DNA from: Phycomyces blakesleeanus NRRL 1555(-) | Lineage: Eukaryota; Mucoromycota; Mucoromycetes; Mucorales; Phycomycetaceae | Reading direction: 5' to 3' | Assembly: GCF_001638985.1 (NCBI RefSeq) | Contig: NW_017265192.1 | Location: 124,001 to 188,000, forward strand | Length of the DNA stretch: 64,000 bases | Shown: piece by piece, positions 25,109 to 37,781 of the stretch | Position numbering within the stretch: position 1 is the stretch's first letter | How the letters are laid out: each line of letters opens with the position of its first letter | Translations under genes and position numbers: made by a program | Notes under the pieces: model-generated | The model's input: only the letters and a program-made list of their open reading frames with translations | Database searches by the model: none | What the model was told of the DNA's origin: nothing

Positions 25109-26776
25109 GAAGGTATTTTTTCTTTATTGTATTTTTATTAAAGTTTTATACATTAATAAATTATTAAAATAAAATAAATGTATGGGTTGAAATATATTTA
25201 TTTTTGTTTAATCAAAGATATACATACAAAATAAGTTAATATAAAGTAGATTTATGAAATAGCTGAGAAAAGGAAGGGATTATATATTATTTTCTATAAA
25301 ATCCTTTATAACCTTGAACAACTTCTTTAATATTCAACATAGAACTTAGTGTTACAATATAATTTCGGACTATTCATTTTATTACTATTGTATTTTACTA
25401 GAGTCAATTCTCATCTAAACTGCCTTCTGTTTGAAAGCCCACTTTTTTTTCTTCTTTTTTTTTATTTTTTTCTTATTTCTTTTTTTCCTGTTTCTTTTCC
25501 ACTTTATTTACTTTTATTCTGGTTGATGTATTTAAGTTCACACCCTGGTAAGCAATTTGTTTTTATTATTCTACTGTTATATTTATTCTTAATGTTTTTT
25601 CTTTTATTATTATTGTGGTTGCTGATAGTATTACAAGTCTTTGCCATGTTGATTAATGGACAAGAACAAAAAGGTAAAACACGGTTATTGTGTATGTGCT
25701 TCTTTATTAATTATTTTCTTTTTCTCTCTTCAGCTCATCATAAAGACATACCAACAACAGAAATTTATCCGGTAAGTCTGAATAATGTATTTATTTGTTT
25801 TATTCTTATATCTAATTTTGTTTATTTTCTATCTCTGTTAGTACTGCCAACATTTCTATATACCTGATTGAATGGCTTGTCTTTGAAAACCGGTTTTCTT
25901 TGATAAGTAATAAAGCCAAACTTTATTCCATGATCTTTACTAATGCGTTTTATTAAACCTTTCAGAACAACAGTCAATGTGCACTATGCCTGGTTCTGAC
26001 AAAAGTACTGGTAAGTAACCATATTATTTAAATTAAAGAAAAATAAATATTTATATAATCTAATATAATAGAATAATTTTTTAGCCTTCTCTTACTAGTG
26101 AAATACCGTAAACACGCGTTTCTTTTTAGGATTCTATCGTATTGGAAGTATTTATATATTATAATATATGAAAAGGTTTGTTATTATATTAATTATGTAG
26201 TAGCTTATATATTAGATTAGACTATATATTGTCAAGCCGTACATATTATAAGCAAGAAGCTTTTTTTTTTAAATAAAAACAATTTTTCCAAAACAATCCC
26301 TATAAAAATATTTGAAATGAAGTGCAAGAAGTATTGCAGTAGTATGGCATGTGTGAATCCTATAGTTTAGCCATGCATAATTATCCAATAAAAGTGTTTA
26401 GATTCGGAAGACAGTATACATAAATCCTGTTTCTTCTGTTAAATGATCCAATAGAATATCATTATTTCAGTAGACAGTTTTCTATCAAAAATAGATTTTT
26501 TATTGGAATCTCTGTTTCAAATCAAGTTTAATTTAATGTAACATCCAAAAAAAAAAAAGATGCCATAATTTGATTATTCTCTCTGCGATTAAATAGTTTA
26601 AAAGAACCTTACATCTCTATATGGATCATTATAAGTTCAGAAGTTATATGGACAACTCACAGGTAACATAACATATTGCGAACGGAATCTATAAATGCCA
26701 AATTCCAGAATTTAATTATTCTGTCACTCAGAATTTCCCATACTATCGCATATGTGTAGAAATCTAATTCCCCAGT
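25109..26776. other. AT-rich flank of element II, including a T-rich tract
   Basis: Positions 25430-25640 are strongly pyrimidine-rich on the plus strand and give long hydrophobic open frames that I treat as compositional. The right boundary of element II and the resumption of the MULE lie somewhere in this interval, but I saw no clear terminal inverted repeat or target duplication. Short A- and T-runs (for example 26550-26560) are frequent. Confidence 0.4.
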
Positions 26777-27967
26777 GTGCATCTTTGTGAGAGAAGCTAC
26801 TTCCGTCCTTTGAATATCACTATTAACTGTAGTATTCCCAAAGTTAATGCGATTACATCTGCATTTCCTTGCGTTGCAATTCACTATTGTGAATTCCATA
26901 TTCTTTGTGCTTGGCAAACAAATCTCAACAACAAAGTAAGACTTGATGCATCATTTACATCAGCCCAGCTGGCAGCATACAAGCAGGAGTTAAAGAACAA
27001 GCTGAAGTATATCTTGACAGAGTCGAACGAAGAAGTATGTTTGACAAGAATCCTTGACTTCAAACACAATATACCCAACCAGTTACACTTCTTGAGATAC
27101 TTCGAAACATGATAGACTGGAAGCAAAGTATTGCTGAAAAGATGGGGGCGCCCTTATGTTGATGACTCGCATAGAAGATATTTGACAAATAACTATATCA
27201 AGTCATGACATAACCAGCTCAAGACTATCTACTTTGGCTGTGCTAGAATCGGAAGACTGGATTGCCTCATGTTTGTCCTTACAAACGATGTAGAGTATTT
27301 CTACGAGCAAGAAGTGGATTGTATTCACTTAAATAATGGAAAGATGGGGCTGGTAGAAAACTAACTTGCAAGAAATGAATTTGCTGCATCTAAGATAGAA
27401 GATGACATACTCCCTTCTATGATCATCAGTCCATTAAATGTGATTAGTACTAGTATGGATGACTCTGATGGCGAGTGGCAAATCAAGTCTTTTACAAATG
27501 ATACAACATGGTATTCTATCACTGTTGTAAATGATTTAATTGAATGCTGTTTGTGCCCCAGATACATCTCCCAACAAGTGCCTTGCAAGCATGTATTTCT
27601 TCTCAAAAGATACCATAAGATTAACATCTTATATACAATTCAAAGAGATGTCAATCACTTGGCAATGCAAAGACCAGCAGTGTTAGCTGAAGAAGAAGAA
27701 GTTGTGATTGTTGATGAAGAAGATGGCAGAGAAGATGTTGTGGGTGCTCAAAATAATGTTGATACGTCTATTACAGGCCTTATTACTCACACTACCTTAC
27801 TTCATCATCAAAGACTCAATCTCAAACACATGTAAATGATTTCTGACATTGATGTGTCTGAGATAAATGATATGACTCATCGTGTTAAAGAATTAATAGA
27901 TAGAATAGATAATACTAGAAATAGAAATAGAAATAGTTTTAGAAATATGAATAGCCAACGTCAATAA
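26777..27967 (+). pseudogene. MULE transposase, C-terminal half with SWIM zinc finger
   Basis: The sequence resumes the MULE core: ITINCSIPKVNAITSAFP, HYCEFHILCAWQTNLNN, then LTNNYIKS-stop-HNQLKTIYFG, and a SWIM zinc finger ECCLCPRYISQQVPCKHVFL (CxC...CxH), followed by an acidic tail and a Asn/Arg-rich end at 27967. The second catalytic Asp expected in ITIDCS is Asn here. TGA at 27206-27208 replaces the Trp expected in IKSWHNQLK. Other stops occur near 27110 and 27361 and at 27833. It belongs with 19369-20297 as one gene split by element II. Confidence 0.85.
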
Positions 27968-28124
27968 AAAAAAACATTACACATGTATTATTTTGTATTT
28001 TATAAAGAAGTGTTTTTTTTATAAACAAACACTGTTATTTAAAAAAGAAACAAAAGAAAAAGCGGTCACTCATTCCTTTGCATCTTTTTGTCTCAAATTT
28101 GAACTGGCAGAAAATAAGGCGTTC

Positions 28125-29567
28125 TGTCACAGGTCACTATCATCAATGTGGCTTAGACGTAGACACTACCAGGACACTCGAAAGTTGGGATTTCCAGTCC
28201 CTTATAAAATCTCATCAGATCATCTACCATAAGCCGGAGATAATGTTTTATTTCTTTGTCTTTGGGTTCCTTCAGACCAAGCATCAGTTCTACAAGAAGC
28301 ATGTTCTCTGGTTTGTATCTTTCATTGCAAGGCAGATTATTTACTATCAGGTATATGACACCAGCTAAGTGCATGACATTGTCAAAAGGTGGAAACAGTC
28401 AATGTTGAGAGTTAACATTAATGAACGTGACTCCTTTGTAAATTGCATGCCATCTTTGTTTTTGAGTTCCTTCCACATGGCACCATTGTATATGCACACA
28501 TCGTATCTACCATCTTCAGCTCATGATTCCAATGTTTAATTTTATCCTTGAATCCTTGACAAAGAAAAAACATTTGTAAAGTCTTAACAACAGACTGGTG
28601 CATATATAAACGCTTGGTCACCAAAGAACCCAATGCTGATGTTTTCATCAATTCGCAGTTGCAAAATTAGTGTGTACCAAGCTTTACAAAATCGCAATGG
28701 GACAGAACAGATACATTTTCTTTGTACACCTTGTGACAATCCTGACACACAACAAATTTCTTTATGCTTTTGGTTATGACTGAGAAATCTGTCATGCATT
28801 GAAGACCAGGAAGGCTCAAGGGCAGTTGGAAATTCTGCTTGTAAATTGTTAAGAGTCTGTTAATGAACTTGATCAAGACAATAGTGCCCTTGTCAACCAC
28901 ATATTGGGAAGCAAACATAAACACAAAAGTAGCAATGAACCTGTGCACTGGGTTCTTGGGCATATCAGAGGTGGCAAAAGGGTCTATTATAAAAATAATA
29001 ATGCTATTTTTTTAAATTTTTTAACACTAACTGATCTTCACCATTCAATTCATTGTTGTCAAGCTCAATAATATCTTCTTCGCTTTTCTCTTCACTGATT
29101 TCATTGCTGTTGCTTCCACTATCATCATTGTCACCATTGCTGATTGCGTCATTAGTAATATAAACATCTTCAGTGTCAGACATTGAAGCTACTTCCCAAA
29201 CAGATGAGTATGTCTGAGTGTACAATTCTTTCAGGGCCCTGAGTTGATGAGTTAAGATAGCTACATTTAGAATATATCACTTGGTTAATATCTAATGGTA
29301 TCTGAATTAAATAAAACTTACATTTATCATTGACCTCCATCATATTTCTTTGGATAAACATGTCTATTACAACACGTTATTTCATGGATTACAATACAAT
29401 TAAATAAATTCAAATATTGTACCCCTTTCACATCTTATGACATTTAGTCTTGCCCTTTTGTTATGACGTTGAGCAGTTCTTCTGACTACAAAACTATAGC
29501 CAAGATTGTTCTGACTACATCCAACATAAAGACACTTCTTGTTGTAGAGTTCAGAAATTGTGGACAT
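28125..29567 (-). pseudogene. Element I transposase, N-terminal half
   Basis: It starts at 29567 with a Cys/His exon (KKCLYVGCSQNNLGYSF then RRTAQRHNK). Acidic exons follow at about 29225-29035. The main exon then has HRFIATFVFMFASQYVVDKG, VVCQDCHKVYKEN, YLIVNNLPCNERYKPENMLL and YLRLMVDDLMRFYKGLE. It stops at the MULE insertion, where the minus strand reads TLMIVTC and joins DIPAARK at 19108. Several stops and frameshifts (near 28660, 28440 and 28153) show it was decaying. Sequence for the IDWFQPF region is badly degraded. Confidence 0.82.
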
Positions 29568-30329
29568 GATATTTATTAATTTTTACTTTGAAGTGTTAAG
29601 AGAAAAAGAAAATAAGTAAAATATTAACTAAATTTACTATGTCTTTATAATGAATTGCTATGTTTTTATAATAATAGTAATAAATAATATTTTTGTCTGT
29701 TGTATCCAAGCCAATAGAAAACAGAAAAACAGTGTTTTTATCTTGAACACACAAAAAAAGCTGAGATGAAAAAATACCCCAGATTTTCTATTGTTATAAT
29801 TTAACTTTGTACATAGTAATTTCTATATGTTTTTCTAGTGTTATTTTTCATTTATTCTGTTTATCTTATTAGGCTCCCTTAGAGATTGACTGAGTTATAT
29901 TATTTTTCAATTTTCTGTATTTCTAGTAGTAAAATTTCCCTTTCTTTTATATTTTCAATAATATAAATTTTCTCCTACTTGTCTATCTAGCTATAGTATT
30001 CCCCAATTATATTATATTCCTAGCAATATCCCTTCTCTTTTTGATTAGCATCCCTAGTGATATATTTTTCTATTCTATTTCACATCCTAACTGTAGTAAT
30101 TTATATTTTAGTAATATTCTCACTTTTACAAACTTCCTTTATTACTCTTACCTTAGTGATAGTAATCTCTCAATTTATTTCCTTTCTCACAGTCTGTCAT
30201 TGTTGAATAGACAATTCTTTATTATCCACCCTTTCGAGTCCATTTCATTTCCTCATTTCGGATTTTAGTCCCCATGATTACCCATATCTTTTATTCCTTG
30301 TATACCTTCTTTACATCTCCAAGTACCAC
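29568..30329. other. AT-rich noncoding region
   Basis: No gene, tRNA or clear repeat is visible. The sequence is T-rich with scattered TAGTAAT and TAGTGAT motifs. It would contain the 5' flank of element I, but no terminus was recognised. Confidence 0.5.
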
Positions 30330-30740
30330 ATGTGACACTATTACCAGTTCATCAAAAATGCTTTCAAGATTCTTTTTAATCATTTAGGCTTCAAATAAAA
30401 GATATATCAATGGAATACAGAGCCAAAATTAGTTGACACAATGTGTGACATGTATAATGGTGCAGTTTGGAAAGAACTCAAGAATAGTAATAGTATTTCA
30501 TTTGTTGAGCAACCTTGTTTGCTGATGCTGACACTCAATATTGACTGGTTCCAGCCATTTGATAAAGTGACATACTCTTGTGTTGCAATCTACCTGACCA
30601 TCAACAACTTGCCTTGCAGTGACCTGTTTAGAGCCAAGAATTTAATTCTCATAGAACTTATGCCTGGTCCTGAGAAGCCTAAAACCAACAAGATAAATAA
30701 CTAATTTGAGCCAATGGTAAATAAGTTGTTGTTGTCAAAT
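30330..30740 (+). pseudogene. Internal fragment of a tnp2-type transposase
   Basis: Motifs NAFKILFNHLGFK, YQWNTEPKLVDTMCDMYNGA, MLTLNIDWFQPFDKVTYSC, IYLTINNLPCSD and ELMPGPEKPKTNKINN follow in the same order as in element II around 21590-21950. The fragment begins without an N-terminal exon and stops shortly after the position of NNYLKPLVDEL, where a stop replaces the Tyr codon. It is a truncated copy with no partner gene nearby. Confidence 0.8.
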
Positions 30741-31123
30741 TAAATTCTTGTGACAATGAGTTCTAGTCTCTTGGACTACACACACAGAGAGATCTGAAAA
30801 TGCTGTGATCATCAATTCATAGCTTTTATTTGAATGTTTTTAAAGAATGTTTATAGTATATAAAGAATAGATTATTGATTATGTTTTAAGATCAATCATC
30901 TTTCTTTTGCTTCCTTGGTTATAACCTCATACAAAAGTCGTTTTTCATTGTCTCTTTATTATGTCTGACAAAATCTTAAACTATATTTAATCTCTTCTTT
31001 ACCAGTTGGCTGCTCAAAAACTAGAAATTGCTAGACCTAAAGGCTACAGTCACAGATACTGCTATGGCTACTGACAATGAGTTACATAGTCTATCTGTAC
31101 GATCATGCTATGAATGAGTACCT

Positions 31124-32597
31124 TTGGAGGATCTTACAAACCGCATTCCTGCTCAGAAACTAGATCTTTTAAGTCAAATCTTGACAGATAATAAAAATAA
31201 AATCATAATGGACTGCTATCCATCAATTGCAGACATTCAGTACTCCCCTCCCCCTACGGTCCCAATAGCTTTACAAAAATTCTCTACCATGCAAAAATCC
31301 ATGCATTCTATGTTGCAGGCTATACAATACAATTCTACAGCTGTATTCTGTCTGTTGGATGTTCTATCCAATGAGTTGATGACTTTGATTCCCATAACAG
31401 AACGGGATCATATTTTTGCTATGTTGCATGCTATTCGTATTCTTGCTATGCACACCTGTGGCAGGCTGAACACTGCTTGCAATAATCTTGCCTTCAAGGT
31501 AGCAAACTCTTTGTTTTTGGCAGATTCACCAGATAAAACATATATCATGACTCAGACATCTTTCTAAGCTTTCATTACCTCACAAATGGTTGTATCAAAG
31601 GCCTTACAGGAAGTCTCTGCTTGCCCGTGTTCGTCGTTTTTTTAGAAGTCACACCACACAGATCTGGCAGTCATTCCACAAACATGCAATCAAACCAGTT
31701 CTCTCTCCCTCTCTTGGGTTTTATAGCAATCTCTTTGTTATTCCCAAGAAAGACAGAGGTGCTCGCCTGGTTTTCAATCTGAAGGGTCTCAATCAGTTCT
31801 TGGATGCTTCCAAATTCAAGATGAAGACTCTCTGCAAAGTGGTCAAAATGATGTATTCAGACGATTTCCTCACTTTGATTGATTTATCTAACATATTTCT
31901 TCCCATTCTTATCTATCACATTCATGCATATTCCTTTGGTTTAGTTGGGAAGATCAAGTGTTCCAGTTTTGCACAACGCTTTTTGGCTGCTCCATAATAT
32001 CATGACTCTTCACAAAGATCACTTGTCTGGTTTTTATTTGGGCTCATGCTCACAGAATTTGGGTGTCAGCCTATCTTGACAACTGGATTTTTATGGCTCT
32101 AACTGCACAAATTGCACAAGATTATACTCGCCTTCTTCTCTAGTGCATGACATCTTTAGAATGAATTGTCAATATGAAAAGTCTCATCTGACTCCCACCC
32201 AAGAAATTGACTACCTGGGGTATGCGTTGGATACTGTTTCCATGACAGTCAAACTTCTGGGCAAGAAGCTGCACGATCTGCAAAAGTCAATCCATGGCAT
32301 TTTGCTTGCCACCAGCCACACTCCTCGTCTGATACACAGTGTTGCCATGTGAATCTGTGCTGCTGTCATTGTCATGTTCCCTGTCAACTTGTATACTTAG
32401 ACATTGATGTTCTTCAAAAACAAGTAGATCAAAATCTCCAACAACTGGGACACTCCAGTGTCTCTCCCTCTTCCTTGCCACAAGAAACTTACTTGGTGGT
32501 TACACAACCTTGCCAAATTGAACGGCCGCTCTCTGCTCCCCCCTTCTCCTCAACACACCCCACTGAAAAAGACTGTCAATTTAACAATTTAATATAG
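31124..32597 (+). pseudogene. DIRS-type retrotransposon relic (reverse transcriptase / RNase H)
   Basis: An N-terminal segment (31124-31567) of Gag-like character precedes reverse transcriptase motifs at 31700-31990: GFYSNLFVIPKKDRGARLVF, LNQFLDASKFKMKTLCKVV and DDFLTLIDLSNIFL. Downstream are YLGYALDTVSMTVKLLGKKL (32200) and LTWWLHNLAKLNGRSLLPP near 32490, a layout typical of DIRS elements, which also encode a tyrosine recombinase. No recombinase or YxDD box is visible, and many stops and frameshifts interrupt the region. Assignment to DIRS rather than Ty3 rests on the LxFVLDT-like and WWLHNL-like motifs. Confidence 0.7.
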
Positions 32598-33373
32598 TTT
32601 TATTAGCATTGTTAAATTTTCAAAAAAAAATAAAAATTAAAAATTATATTTTATTTTTGGCTATAATTTTTAATCTGTTTTTTTAGCTGTAAAATTATAC
32701 CAGCAACACTTTCCCCTCTGCATTTTATGTGTCTTTAATATCATCGAAAATTACACTCAAAAAAATATTTATATTAAAAGTATTATATACTTAAAGAAAA
32801 GTAAAATATGTTTTATATAATACACCTTTTTTAGATAAAATAAAATAAACTACATTTTTTCTTTTTATTTTTATATAATAAATGTAAATGGAAGAGCAAT
32901 TCTTTGGATGAAAGATTTGTAGTGATATTATTTTGAGTGTGTACCAAGAGGTTATGTAATTTTATATTTGCTGCGGTAGTATTTTTGAGTGATTCTTTCT
33001 CTTAATGTAAAGGAGCAAAAAGAGCAATTTTTTTAACTCACATGTTGTGAGATGTGAATATTCCTTTTTCAGAATTTTTGCTTTAATGGACAATTCTTAT
33101 CCTTCCAAATATAGTTTTTTTTAAAAAAAAAAGAGAAGTCAAAAAGAGTGTAACTTTAATGAAGTGCGCAGTAAATGTCTTGGATAATGACTTAGCAAAG
33201 TGTGAAGGTAGTTATAACAAAGTGCACAGTAGGTATCTTGAAGTAATACTTGGCAAAGTATAAGCATGACATGGAGCAGTATTATATTTATTTATAAGTT
33301 ATTTTTCACTGTATAAAGACCTCGGTAAAAGCATTTCAAAATCTATATCTTTTTATTATTTCACATATTCACC
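32598..33373. repeat. AT-rich region with an imperfect about 60-bp tandem repeat
   Basis: At 33160-33270 two imperfect units align: GAAGTGCGCAGTAAATGTCT...TTAGCAAAGTGTGAAG and AAAGTGCACAGTAGGTATCT...TTGGCAAAGTATAAG. They lie just upstream of element III's first exon and could be its subterminal repeats. The rest (32600-33150) is AT-rich with no gene. Confidence 0.5.
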
Positions 33374-36300
33374 ATGTCTAACAATCGAATTAAAAACGAT
33401 TACGTTTTCTGTCAATGTCCTGAATGCATAGCATCCAGCCCTTCTGGAAAGCGCCAAAGAAAACAAAATGCAAGACAACATAATAAAGAACATGGTCTGC
33501 TAGTTTCTGCAGCCAACACAACAGGTAAATAAAAAACCAATAAAACTAAGATTACGTATATAGATTTGATATTAATAAATATATTATATAGACATACAAA
33601 ATGAAGATATTGATATAGAAGACTTTATCTTTGATAATGATAATGCAGACAATGTAAATTCTGATGATAATGATAATGAAGAAAGTAATAAAATAATATA
33701 ATTTTTAAAAAAAGTTTATTAAAATCTATTACTTTTTATTCTTATATATGATGCTAATGTATTATTCTAACTCATTAATAATAAATATACACTATCAGCT
33801 TTCATATTGGCACATCAAGAAGAGTCGATATTTTTTCTGAAGACACCAACCTTGAATCACTTGTAATTGATAGCAATAAAATTGAAGAAGGAAATGCAAG
33901 TTTTGATTTCGAACAAGGCGAGACTTTGGATGTTGACACTGAGAGTTCTGTAACTTCTAGAGATATGAAATATTATGATATCAATATTTCTTTTTTGTTG
34001 CAAAGCTGGATTGTGAATCTAACTTATCATTTGTCTTCATAGTTCATGAGTTTTCAGTAAATAGCATGCCCATCTATATTCGTTTCGTAGCTATTTTCAT
34101 TGTCATATCTCACCTGATCTTTTTGGTAGATAATTGTGAATATATTCTCATTGAGTTCTGCAACAATCTTCTCTCCATTTGCAACCTGGCTGGTTCTCTC
34201 CCTTTGACAATCGACAGCCTAAGACATATTACTGGTTTTGACGAAGCAACAAAAGGAATGACAGTGTACGTGACATGTTCGAAATGCCATTTGATATATC
34301 CTCCAGGCACAACCATAAAGAATTGCAATTTTAAAATTTTCCTGAATCAAATACCTATAACAATCCGCTATACAAATTCTCAACTGCCAGCTGTTCTTCT
34401 CCAGTAATGGTGTATCCATACAACTTACTTAAGCACGCATTACAGCAAAAATTTTTCAAGCCAGATTTTGAGCAAAGAATTAATCTTTGGAGAAACCGCC
34501 TAACAATAGAAAATACAAAACTTGATATTTATGATGGTTCAATGTGGAATGAGCTACAAGACAGCAATGATGCAATGTTTGTTGATGATTTCCAATCTCT
34601 GATGCTGACGTTAAATATCGATTGGTTTCAACCTTTTGATGGCCAAACCCACTCGAGTGGTGCAATTTACTTGTCCATCAATAATCTCCCACGAAGTGAA
34701 CGTCTCAAACCAGAAAACATCATTCTTGTTGGCATGATGCCAGGACTAAAAGAAGCAAGCACAGATAGCATGAACCACTAATTGGAGCCCCTTGTCGCCG
34801 AATTGATAGACCTGTATTCCAGTGTATCAATGACAGACTATAGAAATACCCAGATAACTGTTCGTGCTGCCTTAATGTGTGTTGCTTGCGATATTCCTGC
34901 TGCCAGAAAAACGTCTGGATTTACTGGTCATATGAGCATGTGCGCTTGTCACCGATGTCAACGCCAATTTAAAACTTTCAAAAAAACCACGAAGCTCGAT
35001 TATTCTGGATTTGATTACAAGACGTAGATAAAGCGTACAAAGGCAACAAATCTCAGAGATGCTCTCATATGAAAAACAGCACAAAACAATAATGGAAGAA
35101 CAATTTTGGAGAGAGAGAATAGAACCCGGTGGTCTCAGCTTCACTTATTGACATACTTTGATCCAGTTTGGTGTACCATTATTGATCCAATGCACAATCT
35201 CTATCTTGGAACTGCAAAGCAGATGATCAACATTTGGCGTGATTCCAAACTGATCAGTGACAAGGATTTTTTGACCATGCAAGAACTTGCCAATGGAGTT
35301 GTTGTACCTTCTGGGTATGCTCGTATTACAAAGAAAATTGGTGATGGATTCTCATTTATGAAGGCTGACGAGTGGAAGTCGTGGTGCATAATATATTCCC
35401 CATTTGTTTTGAAGTGCGTAATTCCTGCCATCCACCTTGCCAATTGAATGCTTTTTGTAAAAGCATGTCGTCTGCTAACTAAGCCATCCATAATTGTCAA
35501 AGAAACCGCAGAAGCTCACAATTATCTTCAAGAATTTTGCACCAAATGTCAGGCTTTTTATAAAAAAAACCAGTAATTACTCCAAACATGCACTTGCATC
35601 TTCATCTTAGCAAGTGTATCAATGATTTCGGCCTTGTTTATGCGTTTTGGCTGTTTAGTTTTGAGCGTTATAATGGTTTGCTGAAAAACTTCGAGACAAA
35701 TCAGAAGGGTGGATTCGAGTCAACAATGATGAAGCAATTTCTTGAAAAAGCATACATCAGCAGCTATATCAGAGCCTTTTCAACCAGTCTTGACAAATTT
35801 ATTATTACTTTCCTACACAGCATTTCCAACAGTCAACCTCATTTGCCTTTGCAATCTGATAGCAGTGCTTTCAAGTTACCTCAGTTTGTCAAGTTTTCTT
35901 CAAACCCTCGCAAGTTATCCTCAGGATGGGAATCTTTACCACCAGCAACATTTCCAATAAAGCTTGAGAAGATGATTACGATGTGCAAGGAACATTATAA
36001 TTGTTTACTGGAATTTTACCGTCACGTGTATAACAGTCACAATCTTTTTGCCCATTACTCAGACCACCATTCAAGCCAAATCTTTGTGAACAACCGAATT
36101 GAAAAAATCAAGCGCATATCACTTCTTAGACAAGAATATTCCTCTGGTTCCTATTTCCAAGCCTTTTTTCTTGAACACAAAGGCGAAGATATTTCAGCAT
36201 TCCCTGGCCACATTCTCTACCTCTTTCAACATATCTTGAACATCAATGGCAAAGATGTTGTTCATACATTTGCTTTTGTAGAATGGTATACGAGCTATGC

Positions 36301-36493
36301 TTCAGGAAGTTATCAACCATTGATGACAGAAAAGATTGAGTTATGGAATGAGCCTTTAACCACTCTGAAATATGATTGCATTCTTCCAGTACATTGTCTA
36401 TACTCACTAATAGCAGTTGCTAGATATAAACTTAATATAACCAGTGACTTTAAACGTTTAGTAATCCCTTTTCTTCAGAAAATAGAAGCATAA
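33374..36493 (+). pseudogene. Element III tnp2-type transposase, multiply broken
   Basis: Exon 1 (33374-about 33523) has a Cys/His motif (CQCPECIASSPSGK...ARQHNKEHG), and acidic exons follow. The main region (about 34030-36493) has VYVTCSKCHLIYPPG, LTLNIDWFQPFDGQTHSSGA, MPGLKEAS, VACDIPAARK, CHRCQRQF, IIDPMHNLYLGTAKQM, MKADEWKSW, MHLHLHLSKCINDFGLVYAF, FSFERYNGLLKN and a C-terminus with FAFVEWY. It is disrupted by a frameshift near 34390, stops near 34780, 35025 and 35070, and others near 35445-35575. It is a dead copy of the II/IV family that keeps its convergent partner gene. Confidence 0.85.
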
Positions 36494-36570
36494 TATAACT
36501 AAATAAACACAACCTTTGATTCTATAAAGATTTTTATGAATCAGGTTTTTTTTTTAAAAAAAAAGAAAGT

Positions 36571-37781
36571 TTATTTGATTTTTGACCAGGATAGCAGTAT
36601 ATCCGTTTTTTTCTTTTCAAGCACCTTTGCTCTTCTTTCTTTGAGCTTGTGGAAAAAAGCCTTGGCATTCTTTTTTTTTGGGAGAGACTCATAATGTGTA
36701 TCAAGTTCATCAACAAACTTGTCAGCCTATAAAATCAAGAATATATATATTACTGAACAATTCTTCTATTTTATCTCTTTATATAGTACCTCATCGTTTC
36801 TTTATGTTGGCCAAAATTGCCAAAAACAACTTGATGAACCAGAATCATTGTCATTGTCAGAGTCCAGATCTGACGTATAATCAGCCTGAAGAAGTATGTT
36901 GCTATCTTCTCCAAATGTCTTCACAAAGTACTCTTTTTTTGAGGCAAAAGCGAAGAGCCGCCTTTTGCTAGTCTATATATTTATTTCGTTTTTTTTTATT
37001 AATATGGTTACATTTATAAGAGATGATGTATTATCTCTATGCACCTTTGATGGTACTGTGAAGATTTGTTGTCAATGGTCTTCTGTTCTTTGGACCTATT
37101 CTCCTTTGACTTCTTGTTGGCAATATGGGCCACAACTTTTTTATGCAGAGTGGAAGGTAGTAGATTCTTTGCTTCGCTTTAGTTGCTAAGGTAGGTTTTT
37201 ACAGACTGAATTATTTGTCTGTTTCCATCAGAGCGACATGTTTCTGATCCATTGTACTGACTGTACAAGCTCTCATTAAACATGTAGTCCTACATCAATT
37301 GCTATGATTTATATATTAGATATTTCTTTAAAAAAATACATTAAATACTTACATCTACAGTAGAAATACGTCCAGGAGCAAGGACATTTTCTACGACCTC
37401 ACTTGCAATAGTAGCAATTGTGTTTGAAGCTACATTTTGAGCACTACTCAAAAGGAAGGTGCTCACCTGGTCAATTTTCTGATACACATCTTCAATTGTA
37501 TGAGTGCTCTCAGATGGATCATTCTCATTGTTTGTGCGTGCTCTTTTGGGTGATGGAGCCATTGGAGCACTGCTTGGAACTCTGGTTCTTTGCTCCATAA
37601 GATCCAAAAGTTCCCCTACATTACTTGGTGAACTAATATGATATTTAAAAAAAGAGTAATAAGTGTTAATATAATGATAATAATGAAATCTATATAATTA
37701 CATCTGCTCAGCAGATTCATAGCCATTGGTGCTGGTGGAGTTGTTGGATTTGTTTGAGCGGTTGGTCTTTGATCTTAGCAT
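36571..37781 (-). pseudogene. Partner gene of element III (conserved convergent ORF)
   Basis: It starts at 37781 with a Ser/Asn-rich exon (MLRSKTNRSNKSNNSTSTNG). Next is LLDLMEQRTRVPSS and a helical segment (IEDVYQKIDQVSTFLLSSAQ). Further on are an Asp-rich stretch with FWPT-stop-RNDEV (compare RPDWRSDEV in partner IV) and a last exon beginning ADKFVDELDTHY and ending LLSWSKIK. An A-run near 36680 causes a frameshift, and a stop replaces the residue before RND. The transposase ends at 36493, leaving a 77-bp gap. It is the most diverged of the four partner genes; the order of segments supports homology more than identity does. Confidence 0.6.

Larger units (their letters stand above)
19109..28124 (+). 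mobile_element. MULE (Mutator-like element), itself split by element II
   Basis: The left end GCACCGCCTTATTTTCTG is the inverse of the right end, which read inward is GAACGCCTTATTTTCTG; the inverted match continues through CCAGTTCAAATTTGA. A 9-bp direct repeat TGTCACAGG flanks the element at 19100-19108 and 28125-28133, the size expected for MULEs. Without the element and one duplication, the minus strand reads TLMIVTCDIPAARK, rejoining the element I transposase. The two halves of the MULE transposase lie at 19369-20297 and 26777-27967, separated by element II. The exact junctions of element II inside the MULE were not resolved. Confidence 0.88.

Noticed and set aside
25349..25867. Hydrophobic open frame that could be a membrane protein
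   Set aside because: It lies in a T-rich tract, so Leu/Phe-rich translation is compositional. No conserved motif or good gene structure is visible.
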